A stretch of 31,671 nt of DNA from an uncultured Lachnospiraceae bacterium (GCA_934330725.1 CAKRGM010000027.1:1-31671), one strand, 5' to 3'. Positions 14,402 to 23,783 are shown, counted from the first letter of the stretch. Program-made: numbers and translations. Notes: generated by a model not told the origin, from the sequence alone.

Positions 14402-15259
14402 TTATATTTCTTTTAAATAAATCTTAAAGCAGCTTCCAACACCAACTTTACTTGTACATATGATACATCCATTGTGCCTTTTAACAATACTGTCTACGAT
14501 TGCAAGCCCTAACCCGCTTCCATTACTGTCTGATGGCGTTCTTGCATCAGATATCATAAATGTCCTGTCAAAGATTTTCTTTAAATATTTTTCTTCTATT
14601 CCTATCCCTGTATCCCTGACATAAATTACCACATACCGGTCCATTGACAGTGTAAATTCTTTAAGTTCATCATCAGAAGCTATATACGCTCCTAAAACAA
14701 TACTGTCACCATCATATGAATATTTTCTTGCATTTGTAAAAAGATTGTCAAATACTCTCGTCATACATCCTACATCTATTTTCACAATACATTCCATATT
14801 ATCATCCACTTCAAGCTGAAGTTTTCGTCTGCTGTATTTTTCGTCAATTTCGACTGCATAAAAATACTCTTCAAGGAACTGTGCCAAAGGTACATTTTCA
14901 AAGTGCATATCATCTTTTCCATTATCAAGACAGGTAAGATAATATAAATCTTTAACAAGTACCTCCATATTTTTTGTACGTGCATCTAAAAGATGTGTTA
15001 TCTTCTTTAACTCCTCAACACTTACTGCTGAATTGTTCTTTTCATAATCATCACACATGTTTTTAAGATAATCTGTACAGCTTCGTATGGCTGTTAATGG
15101 AGCTCTGAGATCATGAGATATATTTTCAAGCATCATCGTTCTTTCTTTTTCTACTGTATTTAATCTGTCATTTGCCTTAATCAGTTTTGCTGTGAGTTCC
15201 TCTATAACATCCAGCTGCGGATTGCTGAATTTTTTCTTTTTCTGAGTATCATTTTCCAT
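14402..15259 (-). CDS. Cytoplasmic sensor histidine kinase
   Basis: A short helical, coiled-coil-like start (~15 to 45) leads into the H box ENISHDLRAPLTA (phosphorylated His49). The ATP domain has an N-box FDNLFTNARKYS, DTGIGI, and GSGLGL. There is no membrane span and no recognisable sensor domain, so it is much shorter than usual (285 residues). It must sense an internal partner, possibly the ABC exporter or another membrane protein of the cluster. AGGAG precedes ATG 15259. The response regulator gene is 8 bases upstream, so the two are a co-transcribed pair. Confidence 0.94.
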   Translation of the reverse strand: MENDTQKKKKFSNPQLDVIEELTAKLIKANDRLNTVEKERTMMLENISHDLRAPLTAIRSCTDYLKNMCDDYEKNNSAVSVEELKKITHLLDARTKNMEVLVKDLYYLTCLDNGKDDMHFENVPLAQFLEEYFYAVEIDEKYSRRKLQLEVDDNMECIVKIDVGCMTRVFDNLFTNARKYSYDGDSIVLGAYIASDDELKEFTLSMDRYVVIYVRDTGIGIEEKYLKKIFDRTFMISDARTPSDSNGSGLGLAIVDSIVKRHNGCIICTSKVGVGSCFKIYLKEI

Positions 15260-15267
15260 ACAGTCTC

Positions 15268-15957
15268 CTATTTTCGTGTCACAAGTTTATATCCCTTTGC
15301 CCATACAGTCTCAATAATATTATCTGCTCCCGTATAATCAAGAAGCTTCTTACGTATTCTTGAAACATTTACCATTATACTTTTTTTATCATTTTCTGTA
15401 TATGTTCCCCATATACCTTTACCTATTTCTTCAAATGTAAGCTCTTCATCCGGTCTTTTTGCAAAAAACAGCAGAAATTCAAATTCCCTGTTTGAAAACT
15501 GGATTTCCTCACCCATATATGTAACTTTATGATTTTCCTTATCTATGCTAAGAGGTGGAATTGAAATGATATTATTATTCTTTTCTTTTACAAACGCCAT
15601 TCTTCTGCGTATATTGGAAATTATTCTCACATAAACTTCCCTGATGCTGTATGGTTTCTCAATGTAATCATCTGCCCCACACTCAAACCCTTTTATTTTA
15701 TCATCCTCACTGACTTTGCCTGACAAAAAAAGAATTGGAACATTTGTTATTCTGCGCATTTTTTTGCACAATGCGTAGCCATCTATTACAGGCATCATTA
15801 TATCCAGCAGAATACAGTCCGGCTTAAACTTTTCTACTATTTCCATTGCCTCTTCTGCTTTAAAACAGGTCTCTACAGTGCAGTTATTTTTTTCAAAAAA
15901 ATGTCTGTTGAGTTCTAAGACTTCCTTATCATCATCTACCATAAGTATCTTATACAT
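15268..15957 (-). CDS. OmpR-family response regulator
   Basis: The receiver domain (1 to 115) has the acidic pair DDD at 8 to 10, the phospho-acceptor Asp52 in LLDIMMP, a serine in the usual Thr position (LFLSG), and Lys101 in EKPYS. The C-terminal winged-helix (Trans_reg_C) domain covers ~130 to 227, with FEEIGKGIWG and VNVSRIRKKLLD. It should bind DNA as a dimer after phosphorylation by the adjacent kinase. The target is unknown; the nearest candidates are the ABC exporter and the polysaccharide genes. AGGAG lies 11 bases before ATG 15957, and the exporter ends 22 bases upstream. Confidence 0.95.
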   Translation of the reverse strand: MYKILMVDDDKEVLELNRHFFEKNNCTVETCFKAEEAMEIVEKFKPDCILLDIMMPVIDGYALCKKMRRITNVPILFLSGKVSEDDKIKGFECGADDYIEKPYSIREVYVRIISNIRRRMAFVKEKNNNIISIPPLSIDKENHKVTYMGEEIQFSNREFEFLLFFAKRPDEELTFEEIGKGIWGTYTENDKKSIMVNVSRIRKKLLDYTGADNIIETVWAKGYKLVTRK

Positions 15958-15979
15958 ATATTAATCATCTCCTGCCAGC

Positions 15980-17659
15980 TTAAACATCACTCATCTTTTT
16001 ATCCCTGATACATATTTCCCTGTCACAATATCTGAGCACAGAACGTCGGTGTGTTATAAGAAGACATGTTGGTACCGGACTCCAGCTTCTTATTCCCTCA
16101 AGTACTTCTAATTCTGTTTTTTCATCAAGTGACGAAGTTGCCTCATCAAGTATAAGAAATGGTGCTTTCTTTATCAGGGCTCTGGCAATTGCTATACGCT
16201 GTGCCTGTCCTTCTGACAGCCCATAGCCTTTTTCGCCAATCACTGTATTTAATCCTTCCGGAAGTTCTTTAACGAAGTCATATGCCGCTGCGCCTTTTAG
16301 CGCCTCTTCGATTTCCTTACCGGTAGCATCACGTTTACCCATAAGAATATTTTCAAGTATCGTTCCACTGAATAACGTATTTCCCTGTGGCACATATGAA
16401 ATAAATTCCCTTGTTAAAGCATTGGCATCTTCTGTCTGATTTTTATTATTATAGAATTTAATATTACCAGCAGCAGCATTTGCAAATGACATTATAAGCC
16501 TTACAAGTGTTGTCTTTCCAATACCTGAAGTTCCTACTATTGCAGTAAATTCGCCAGGTTTAAAATCAACCGATGCTTCGTTAAGAACCAGTTCATCTGT
16601 ATATCCAAAGTCAACCTTTTCTACCTTTACTCCTATTGACTCTGTACTTATATTACTTTCATTCTTTTCCTCTACAGGCAGATCCTGAATCTGTATGATA
16701 CGTCCGGCAGAAGCAAACATTGCAGTAACCTTTGGAATTGTCTGTGCAAGGCACATTATTGGTGACTGGATGCGGTTAACAAGTGTAAGAAATACCGTCA
16801 TCGTACCAAATGTGATTGTATGGTTCGCGATTCCAAACGTTCCCCACACAAATGCTGCAATATATCCAAGCTGAAAGGCTAACCCAAGTACAAGTGATAC
16901 TGCTGCCCCCGCCCTGTTTTTCTTTAATATCCACTCCAAACGCTCATCTCTTAAATCTGACAAACGTTCTACTGCATAATCTTCCGTACAAAATGACTTA
17001 ACAATAAGAATGTTTGCAAGACTTTCCTGTAAAAATGAACGATATTTTGATTCACTCTCCTGAACCTTTACCTGCAGCTTTTTAATCTTACGGCCAAGCC
17101 ACATACTGCAGATTGCTGCAATTGGCGCAATAAGCAGTGCAAAGACTGCAAGCTTCCAGTCAAATACAGCTAAGGTTATAAATGTAACTACCAATTCAAA
17201 TAACAGCTGAAGAATATAAGGAATTGTAGATGTAATTCCTTCAGAAACAACATTTATATCTGATGTGAGTCTCGTCATAAGATCCCCTGTATGATATTTT
17301 GTTATGTTGACCCAGCATGTATGTAAAACTTTTTCATAAACGCTCTTTCTTATCCTGAAAGCAAACTTCTCACTTATAACAGCCGTCAGTATCGTACTTA
17401 AAAACTGTATCAGAAGACTTACCACAACGACAAGTACATACATTAATGCAATATTTTTTATATGTCCCGCTGCCTCTGCCTGGTCTATCATCTGCTTGCC
17501 AAGAAGTGACATACCGATTGATGATAATGATACTACCGCATTTAATACAAGGATAAGAATTATCTGTGGAATATATGTTTTTGCATAACCAAATGTCCAT
17601 TTAAGATTTGATGGTTTAATGTTTTTTTCATTAATTACATCTATAACTTTACCTTTCAT
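15980..17659 (-). CDS. ABC exporter, fused transmembrane and ATPase domains
   Basis: The first ~320 residues form a six-span exporter domain with the coupling-helix pattern KYHTGDLMTRLTSD. The ATPase half has Walker A GTSGIGKTT, Q-loop YVPQGNTLF, signature LSEGQ (instead of LSGGQ), Walker B FLILDEATSSLD and switch His in LLITHRR. It is a half-transporter that should work as a dimer. No C39 peptidase domain is present. ATG 17659 is used because the first in-frame ATG overlaps the GGAGG ribosome site. Directly upstream lies a lasso-B2-like gene, and a two-component pair follows. Cargo could be a peptide, a lipid-linked glycan or an antibiotic. Confidence 0.93.
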   Translation of the reverse strand: MKGKVIDVINEKNIKPSNLKWTFGYAKTYIPQIILILVLNAVVSLSSIGMSLLGKQMIDQAEAAGHIKNIALMYVLVVVVSLLIQFLSTILTAVISEKFAFRIRKSVYEKVLHTCWVNITKYHTGDLMTRLTSDINVVSEGITSTIPYILQLLFELVVTFITLAVFDWKLAVFALLIAPIAAICSMWLGRKIKKLQVKVQESESKYRSFLQESLANILIVKSFCTEDYAVERLSDLRDERLEWILKKNRAGAAVSLVLGLAFQLGYIAAFVWGTFGIANHTITFGTMTVFLTLVNRIQSPIMCLAQTIPKVTAMFASAGRIIQIQDLPVEEKNESNISTESIGVKVEKVDFGYTDELVLNEASVDFKPGEFTAIVGTSGIGKTTLVRLIMSFANAAAGNIKFYNNKNQTEDANALTREFISYVPQGNTLFSGTILENILMGKRDATGKEIEEALKGAAAYDFVKELPEGLNTVIGEKGYGLSEGQAQRIAIARALIKKAPFLILDEATSSLDEKTELEVLEGIRSWSPVPTCLLITHRRSVLRYCDREICIRDKKMSDV

Positions 17660-17689
17660 ATATATCTGTTTCCTCCACATTTTTCACAA

Positions 17690-18133
17690 TTAAGCTTTAA
17701 ACTTATCAACCACAGCATATCCTTCTCCATTACCACCGGTTACATATGCCTGTCCACATCTTAACCATGCATGTGCAACCATCTTACCATTTTCATCATA
17801 TTTACATCCAAGATATAATGTTGTTCCTATCTTCTTTTTCTTTAAAAGTTTCTGCGCTGTGAGTGCCCTTACCAGACATTTGCTTTCCCATTTTGTTTTA
17901 CTGCATACCTGTGATACGGCATATGAAACTTTTTTCGCATACCTGTACTGCTGTGGTGTAACCTCCAAAGAAGATTCTTCACCTTCAAGACCCCAGTGTT
18001 TTTTTATGCTTCTGACTTTACGTGATACAATCTGAAACCTGTAAAAAGCTGAATAAATCCATGCCTGCAGCGTTACAGACTTATGTTCATTATACCTTAT
18101 AAAGTTAATGCATCTTTTAACCAGGCTCACCAA
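17690..18133 (-). CDS. Lasso-peptide B2-like transglutaminase-fold protein (Transglut_core3)
   Basis: The C-terminal ~80 residues match the B2 (leader protease) family: SKCLVRALTAQKLLKKK carries the candidate catalytic Cys, TTLYLGCKYDENGKMVAHAWL carries the candidate His, and VTGGNGEGY follows. The Asp expected about 12 residues after the His is a Gly, so the triad is uncertain. The N-terminal ~60 residues are basic and hydrophobic with no PqqD/RRE domain. It starts at TTG 18133 or GTG 18130, after AAAGGATGTGA. In lasso clusters B2 removes the leader from a precursor bound by B1, but no precursor, B1 or cyclase is seen here. A cysteine protease or thiol transferase acting on another partner is possible. 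Confidence 0.72.
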   Translation of the reverse strand: MVSLVKRCINFIRYNEHKSVTLQAWIYSAFYRFQIVSRKVRSIKKHWGLEGEESSLEVTPQQYRYAKKVSYAVSQVCSKTKWESKCLVRALTAQKLLKKKKIGTTLYLGCKYDENGKMVAHAWLRCGQAYVTGGNGEGYAVVDKFKA

Positions 18134-18196
18134 GAATCACATCCTTTCTATGAATCAGCATCTTTATTAAATAAGTATCTCTGTTAGATATTTTTT

Positions 18197-19720
18197 TCAT
18201 CTTTTCAGAATCTTTTTTGCCTTATCCAGGATAATCCTGAATCCTTCTGTTCTTGAATATATTCCCATATATACAATACAGCATATTATTCCGATAATTA
18301 CTCCTTTTATTATAAAAGGAATCCATCCTGATACGGTATACATTTTTGAAAAATACGTAAGTGTAACAACTGTCACTGCAACGAGCATTACGTTCTTAAA
18401 AATTGATATATAATATCCTGATACTCCCGTTTCAAAATATTCTTTAAACAACAGCTTAGGCTCATACCAGAAGTATGTGGAAAGCCTTGATATAGCAGAT
18501 GCAAAGATAATTCCGGCAAGCCCTATTATTTTGCCAAGAACTACCGATAATATTATATTTAATATCGCACCTACCAGCATTATATACTTGGTCTTCATAT
18601 ATATTCCTGTTGCATCCCTGTAGGTCCAGAGTGGAAGTAAAACGCATGAAAGATACGTATTTAAAGTTACTGCAATAACCATTATATCTGACAAAACAAA
18701 ATCATTTCCCAGCCAGACACGTATAAGATCATTTACCATAACACAGAATACACTGCTTATGATTCCACAAAATATAAAGCTTGCTGACTGTAATGCTTTA
18801 AACACCTGATAACGTTTCGCTGCATTTTCTTTTGCTATTACATTTCCAACGCTTGCTGTAAGTGCAGAAAATACAATATTTTCTATAAGCATAAGCTTAC
18901 TGCTTATCATAAAGTAATTAGAGTATAATCCTACTGCTGCCGTACTTATGATCATTGATATGATAATATTATCTGTTGCACTGAATATTGTATTACTTAC
19001 CTTATAAATGAATACAGATTTCATATTGCTGAAAATTGCTTTCTGTGCAGACTTATCAATAACGTCCGGTCTTCCTTTTTCCTTTAAATACGGATACTCC
19101 TTTTCAGTCTTTCTTGATGCAAGATAATTGCTCATAAACTGCATTACAACACCGACTGCAAGATATAAAATATAATTTTTTGTAAGCAGCAGTAAAATTA
19201 TCTGTAATATTACTTTGATTGCAGATGTATACATATTGATAGACAATATTTTATAATTTTTCTGATCAGCTGTAAGCAGTGTCGTCTTATATACAAACAA
19301 ATATGATATTACAACATTTATAAGTGCAAAAATGTAATACAGCACAAGATGCGGTATTTCCTTATCCGTATTAATTATATATTTAAGAAACGGAATGCAT
19401 GCCAGTCCAAGTGCAAGCACTATTCCGGCTATAATATTATATATTCTTTTATAAAAGGAAATCAGCGAACGTATCTTATCATAGTCCTTATCAACAAGAG
19501 GCTTATAAAAACTATATGCCATAGCAGTATTAAAGCCAAGATCGGCCATTGATAATAATGTAAGCACATCTGAAAAAATACTGTTTAACCCAAGGTATTC
19601 CTTGCCAAGTGTATATATAAATACCGTTCTTGACACAAAGCTTAAAATCATTATAAATGCCTGATAAGCAAAACCCATAATCATATTTTTAGCTGACTTT
19701 TCAGTTCTTCCATTGCCCAT
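18197..19720 (-). CDS. Wzx-type polysaccharide flippase (MOP superfamily)
   Basis: This 507-residue protein has about 12 to 14 hydrophobic spans. The N-terminus SAKNMIMGFAYQAFIMILSF and the segments LGLNSIFSDVLTLLSMADLG and RVWLGNDFVLSD are typical of lipopolysaccharide or teichuronic acid flippases in Firmicutes. It should move undecaprenyl-linked repeat units across the cytoplasmic membrane to the polymerase encoded at 26.7 to 28.0 kb. GGAGG lies 5 bases before ATG 19720. The nucleotidyltransferase gene is 12 bases upstream. Confidence 0.92.
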   Translation of the reverse strand: MGNGRTEKSAKNMIMGFAYQAFIMILSFVSRTVFIYTLGKEYLGLNSIFSDVLTLLSMADLGFNTAMAYSFYKPLVDKDYDKIRSLISFYKRIYNIIAGIVLALGLACIPFLKYIINTDKEIPHLVLYYIFALINVVISYLFVYKTTLLTADQKNYKILSINMYTSAIKVILQIILLLLTKNYILYLAVGVVMQFMSNYLASRKTEKEYPYLKEKGRPDVIDKSAQKAIFSNMKSVFIYKVSNTIFSATDNIIISMIISTAAVGLYSNYFMISSKLMLIENIVFSALTASVGNVIAKENAAKRYQVFKALQSASFIFCGIISSVFCVMVNDLIRVWLGNDFVLSDIMVIAVTLNTYLSCVLLPLWTYRDATGIYMKTKYIMLVGAILNIILSVVLGKIIGLAGIIFASAISRLSTYFWYEPKLLFKEYFETGVSGYYISIFKNVMLVAVTVVTLTYFSKMYTVSGWIPFIIKGVIIGIICCIVYMGIYSRTEGFRIILDKAKKILKR

Positions 19721-19732
19721 TAAAGCCTCCAG

Positions 19733-20932
19733 TTATCTCTTAAAATGAAGATTTAATTTATTATAAATTTCCTGTACATTTTTTCTCTTTTCAGCATCAG
19801 AGCCTATAAGCATATCTCTTCTTTTCAGACCGCCATTAAAAAGCCCGTGACATGCCCTTAATATCCATGCCCAGCCAATTAAATACGGTCTTTTGTCCAG
19901 CCATGGATAGAATTCCTTCATATATGATATTTTTGGAAAATAATATCTTTTTTTGAGACTGACCATATTTGTTTGAGTACCATCGTTAGCTTTTGAATAC
20001 TGTCCCCATACGCCATTCTCACTTTTTCCATATATACCACAGTCAAGCATGTAGTTAAACAGATTCACTTCAAACGAATTCATCTGTTTATTATCTATCC
20101 ACTTCTGTGCAAGAATCCACATATACTTTTCAAAATCATATATGCCACACTTTTTTAACTTATCTGCAATAATACTCTCATCAAGAACATCTTTGTATTT
20201 ATTTTTATAGACATATATATCAACAAGATTACGTATACCACATCCATTTTCATAAAAGTGTTTTGCCATATGTGCTATCATGTATATGTAAAAATCCTCT
20301 TTGCTGAATTCATGTTCATATTTATGATTTTCTTTTAAATGTGATTTCTTATTATCCTTAAAATATTCGTACTGTACTTTATCGACATTTTTATCATACA
20401 GATCCCAGTGCATTTCAAGAATGATTCCCGGTTTTTTATTAAAAATCGCATGATGTTTTACTTCTGTCTCTTTTTCATATCCATTTTTTATAAGTATTTC
20501 CTCGCACGCCTTTAGTGAATCTGGAAATACAAGTATATCTATATCACTCATTTCACGCATTTCAGGCGATTGATATATATTTTTCATTACAGTACCCTTT
20601 AAAAGCTGAAATGAAATACCATTCTGTTCAAAAGTTTTTTCAAGTTCCTTTGCAGTACATACCTGTATAAACGTATTCAGGGTGCTTTCAATAATAATTT
20701 TATCTATCTTTTCCTTAATTTCTCCGGGAATATCACATTTCACCAATGCTCCCAGGATAATGTATTTCATCTGCCCCTGATTTGCAAGTTTTATTATTTC
20801 ACTTATGTCAATATTTTCCGGAACCGGCATTGGTTCTTTGTTATATAGTTGTGCGTTAACTAATTCCCCAAGATATCGCATTACATTAGTTTGCTTTCCC
20901 TCATATAAACAATTATCTGAATACTCTTTCAA
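19733..20932 (-). CDS. Nucleotidyltransferase family protein (NTP_transf_5)
   Basis: The core is a nucleotidyltransferase fold with QLLKGTVMKNIY, then EMREMSDIDILVFP carrying the DxD metal pair, and a later acidic position in LEMHWDLYD. The N-terminal ~90 residues and C-terminal ~150 residues are helical. This family (PF14907) occurs in polysaccharide loci and also in Firmicute lasso-peptide clusters, and its donor and acceptor are unknown. The start is TTG 20932, with GGAGATAAGG just upstream. It lies between the CotH gene (25 bases) and the flippase (12 bases). Confidence 0.82.
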   Translation of the reverse strand: MKEYSDNCLYEGKQTNVMRYLGELVNAQLYNKEPMPVPENIDISEIIKLANQGQMKYIILGALVKCDIPGEIKEKIDKIIIESTLNTFIQVCTAKELEKTFEQNGISFQLLKGTVMKNIYQSPEMREMSDIDILVFPDSLKACEEILIKNGYEKETEVKHHAIFNKKPGIILEMHWDLYDKNVDKVQYEYFKDNKKSHLKENHKYEHEFSKEDFYIYMIAHMAKHFYENGCGIRNLVDIYVYKNKYKDVLDESIIADKLKKCGIYDFEKYMWILAQKWIDNKQMNSFEVNLFNYMLDCGIYGKSENGVWGQYSKANDGTQTNMVSLKKRYYFPKISYMKEFYPWLDKRPYLIGWAWILRACHGLFNGGLKRRDMLIGSDAEKRKNVQEIYNKLNLHFKR

Positions 20933-20957
20933 CGAACCTTATCTCCATTTCATAACT

Positions 20958-23036
20958 TTATTGTCCTGTTATTTCCTGCGTATACTTAAGAATATATTCT
21001 CCACGCTTTTCAAAGAACTCCTGTATTACTTTTATTTCAGATGAATAATAATCGTCTTTTACATTTCCATAAAATCTTTTATAGCTGTTAAGTGCCATCT
21101 TCTGCACCTTTGCTGATAAATTTGATATACTTTCATTCGTTTTATCCGTTGAAAATGTAGTCTCTGACATTTTTTTCATCGTATTATAAAAATCTTTACA
21201 GAAATCTTTATTTTTCAAAAGAGAATTAAAGAATTTATCATCCGTAACACTCGGCTGTAAAAATGAATCAATTGACTCTGTTGAAACTTTTCCATTCGAA
21301 GTACAGTTCATTGTCCTGTCCATTCTTCCTGTAATCCAGCGCCATTTTCCATCTGCATATCCGCTTCCGCCAGAGTCTGCCGTACGCCATATTGTAGTTT
21401 CCTCGGTAAATCCGGCATTTGCAAGATACATATTTGCACAATAATAATCAATGTAACTCTGAATATCCATCTGTGACTTAACTTTCTCATAATTTGCACT
21501 GACGCTCATATCTGATGTGGATACGAAACTATAAAAGCTGTTAAACAGGCTCTGATACTCATAATTACTGTTTGATTTGTTCTTTATTATAATAACATCA
21601 TTATCATCACTGATATTATATTTAGTTTTCAGATACTCTTTATTGCAATCGGCCTTAAGCATATATGCACCCCAGTATTCTCCGTCAATAAATACTATAC
21701 ATGGAGAAATGTCAGATGTTCCTGCTGCCGTGTCACTAAGCAGGTCATTTGCAAGATAATCTCTTATCTTATATTCATTGTCATACTGATTTGTCTGGAT
21801 TTTAAATGTTGTATTTTCCGTGCTTAAGAAATTCTTTAATGAAGAACCATCCCATGCTCCATCATTATCTCCTTTAACCGAAAATCCCTTCTGTGCAGAT
21901 GCTACATTCATATCAACAAGCATGCTAAGATCAACATCACCTTCATAGGTTTTATCTTTATTGGGCTCAAAATACTCTATATGTGCCTTTTTTGTCCATC
22001 CATTAAGATAATTGGCATACTTCTTTGTATCATCACCTCTTGCAATTGCATCTTCCTGGCTTCGTCCACTTACATACATACCTTCGTAATAATCAAAAAG
22101 ATTTTCCGGATTTGTAGTAACCGATATAACAGGAATATTTTTATATTCACTTGAAGATGCCAGACCTATAAAATATGACTGTGACTTCTGATTTTGAATA
22201 TTTCCTGCGCTGTCGACTGCAATTGCTCTTACAACCATACCCATATTGATACTTTCAGGCTCATATTCTCCTGAAAGACCTACGCCTTTTGACTTTGCAT
22301 AAACATATGTAGAACCACTTTTATTTGTAACTTCTATCGGATCAGTGTATTGTGCTGAATCCTTTGTCGGTTCAGTACCATCTGTTGTATAATATACTGT
22401 GCATCCCTGTGGTGCAGTAATCTCAAGATTAAATGAATCACTGTAAAATCCACCGGGAACTGAAAATGCTATGTCATTTTTGTCTGCCTTTGATGCATTA
22501 TTATTAGATTCACCCTTTGTCGCTGAAATATATGCTCTTTCAATTGCCCCATCAGCAGGTGCACCATAACTTTCATCCTTATCAAGCAAAGGAATGATTT
22601 CACTTACTATATCATTTCCATCCTTATCTTTAACAGTTATAATATCATGTTCAGAATTTCCAAAGCTGCTGCCCGTTTCAACGACCTTCATTTCTTTTGA
22701 TCCCAGCTGTGTTCCGTCAGGCACAGTATAAATATTCTGTCCATTAAGCCAGATTGTAACATTGGAAATGTCCTCTTCTTCTGCTTTTGTATTGTAAAAT
22801 TCTATCCAGCCATTCTTATTGACCTCATTCATCATCAATCCGTCATATGTAGCTGATTCAGTATTATTCTGCATATCCTGACTTATATCACTTAATTTTG
22901 ACTGTTTATTGTTTTCTGATTTACGCGAGAAAATAATAACAGCAATCAGGACTATAATTGCAACTATGCTTACCAGAACAACAATCTTGTCTTTTTTTGA
23001 TAAGTTCTTAAAAGCTGATTCTTTCTTATTATTCAC
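20958..23036 (-). CDS. Membrane-anchored CotH-kinase family protein with lamin-tail and chitobiase-like domains
   Basis: A basic N-terminus leads to one membrane span (~18 to 38), placing the rest outside the cell. A lamin-tail-like domain (MNEVNKNGWIEFYN, ~68 to 165) is followed by a chitobiase C-terminal-type beta domain (VYYTTDGTEPTKDSAQY, ~195 to 270). The CotH kinase domain (~300 to 610) has RDYLANDLL, DGEYWGAYMLKADCNKEYL and KWRWITGRMDRTMN. Characterised CotH proteins are atypical kinases that phosphorylate proteins such as spore coat CotB. The usual WDLD segment here reads GRMD, so catalytic competence is unsure. The start is GTG 23036 after GGAGG. Its location in a polysaccharide cluster suggests a role in wall or polymer attachment, which is inference. 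Confidence 0.87.
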   Translation of the reverse strand: MNNKKESAFKNLSKKDKIVVLVSIVAIIVLIAVIIFSRKSENNKQSKLSDISQDMQNNTESATYDGLMMNEVNKNGWIEFYNTKAEEEDISNVTIWLNGQNIYTVPDGTQLGSKEMKVVETGSSFGNSEHDIITVKDKDGNDIVSEIIPLLDKDESYGAPADGAIERAYISATKGESNNNASKADKNDIAFSVPGGFYSDSFNLEITAPQGCTVYYTTDGTEPTKDSAQYTDPIEVTNKSGSTYVYAKSKGVGLSGEYEPESINMGMVVRAIAVDSAGNIQNQKSQSYFIGLASSSEYKNIPVISVTTNPENLFDYYEGMYVSGRSQEDAIARGDDTKKYANYLNGWTKKAHIEYFEPNKDKTYEGDVDLSMLVDMNVASAQKGFSVKGDNDGAWDGSSLKNFLSTENTTFKIQTNQYDNEYKIRDYLANDLLSDTAAGTSDISPCIVFIDGEYWGAYMLKADCNKEYLKTKYNISDDNDVIIIKNKSNSNYEYQSLFNSFYSFVSTSDMSVSANYEKVKSQMDIQSYIDYYCANMYLANAGFTEETTIWRTADSGGSGYADGKWRWITGRMDRTMNCTSNGKVSTESIDSFLQPSVTDDKFFNSLLKNKDFCKDFYNTMKKMSETTFSTDKTNESISNLSAKVQKMALNSYKRFYGNVKDDYYSSEIKVIQEFFEKRGEYILKYTQEITGQ

Positions 23037-23051
23037 ACTAATCCTCCATTC

Positions 23052-23684
23052 TTAAGCAACCTTGCTATCATCCTGTTTCTTTGATAATGTCTGCCTTAAT
23101 TTATTACATCCGGCTATAATTGCCGTCATCAGCAGACATCCCAGTATTCCGCCCGTAATATTAGTAATTATGTCTGTAATATCACTATAACCTCTTTGTG
23201 TAATATACTGACCGGTTTCTATCATAAATGTTGTTAAAAAACAATATAATGTAACAAATATAAACCTCTTTAATGGTTTCGTATCCATACACAGCAGTGT
23301 AAGAACGGCTCCCCATGGGATAAACAGTATCACATTAAGAATATTGTATCCCATCTGTCTCATTTCGTAATAGCTGCCGAAAAACGAACCAAAATATGGA
23401 TAAATATTTATTCCGCTGCGGCTTCCAGCATCACGGTTTAAGAATGTTATCATTATAATAAATAATGCATATGACGCAGTCAGCCATATTGATATTTTCT
23501 TTGTCATCCGTATTGTCTTTTTCTTTTTGGCTGAGTAGATAAAACAGCCTGCATGCACTGCAATAAAACAGACTGCCACACCTGCAGCAAGTCCAGGCAC
23601 AGTTATTCCCCGCATCTGCTCATCAACTAGTTTTATAAAAAAAATCCAATATTTTTTTAAATCCATATTCATAACAATCCACAT
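23052..23684 (-). CDS. VanZ-like membrane protein
   Basis: The protein has about five hydrophobic spans. It contains VanZ-family marks: NVILFIPWGAVLT, then IETGQYITQRGYSDITDII followed by NITGGILG. The family is named for teicoplanin resistance, but most members are of unknown function and many sit in cell-envelope or polysaccharide operons. The start is uncertain: ATG codons at 23684, 23672 and 23666 are all in frame and none has a strong ribosome site. The CotH gene begins 15 bases downstream. Confidence 0.88.
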   Translation of the reverse strand: MWIVMNMDLKKYWIFFIKLVDEQMRGITVPGLAAGVAVCFIAVHAGCFIYSAKKKKTIRMTKKISIWLTASYALFIIMITFLNRDAGSRSGINIYPYFGSFFGSYYEMRQMGYNILNVILFIPWGAVLTLLCMDTKPLKRFIFVTLYCFLTTFMIETGQYITQRGYSDITDIITNITGGILGCLLMTAIIAGCNKLRQTLSKKQDDSKVA

Positions 23685-23707
23685 TTCTGCACACGCTTTT
23701 TATATAT

Positions 23708-23745
23708 AACAGATTATTTCATGTGTGCGTAACAAAAAATCTGTT
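23708..23745. repeat. Inverted repeat upstream of the VanZ-like gene
   Basis: AACAGATT and AATCTGTT are perfect complements around 22 bases; a second possible pair, GCACAC (23691 to 23696) and GTGTGC, overlaps it. This is the widest gap inside the cluster (about 100 bases), between the GT32 and VanZ genes. It may be a weak terminator, an RNA processing site or a pausing structure. Confidence 0.4.
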
Positions 23746-23783
23746 TTATCTATAAATCCCCTGATTTTCTTACTTTATAAATT

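Noticed and set aside
17690..23036. A complete lasso-peptide gene cluster.
   Set aside because: B1/RRE, cyclase and precursor genes are missing and no small ORF fits in the short gaps; only a partial resemblance is claimed.
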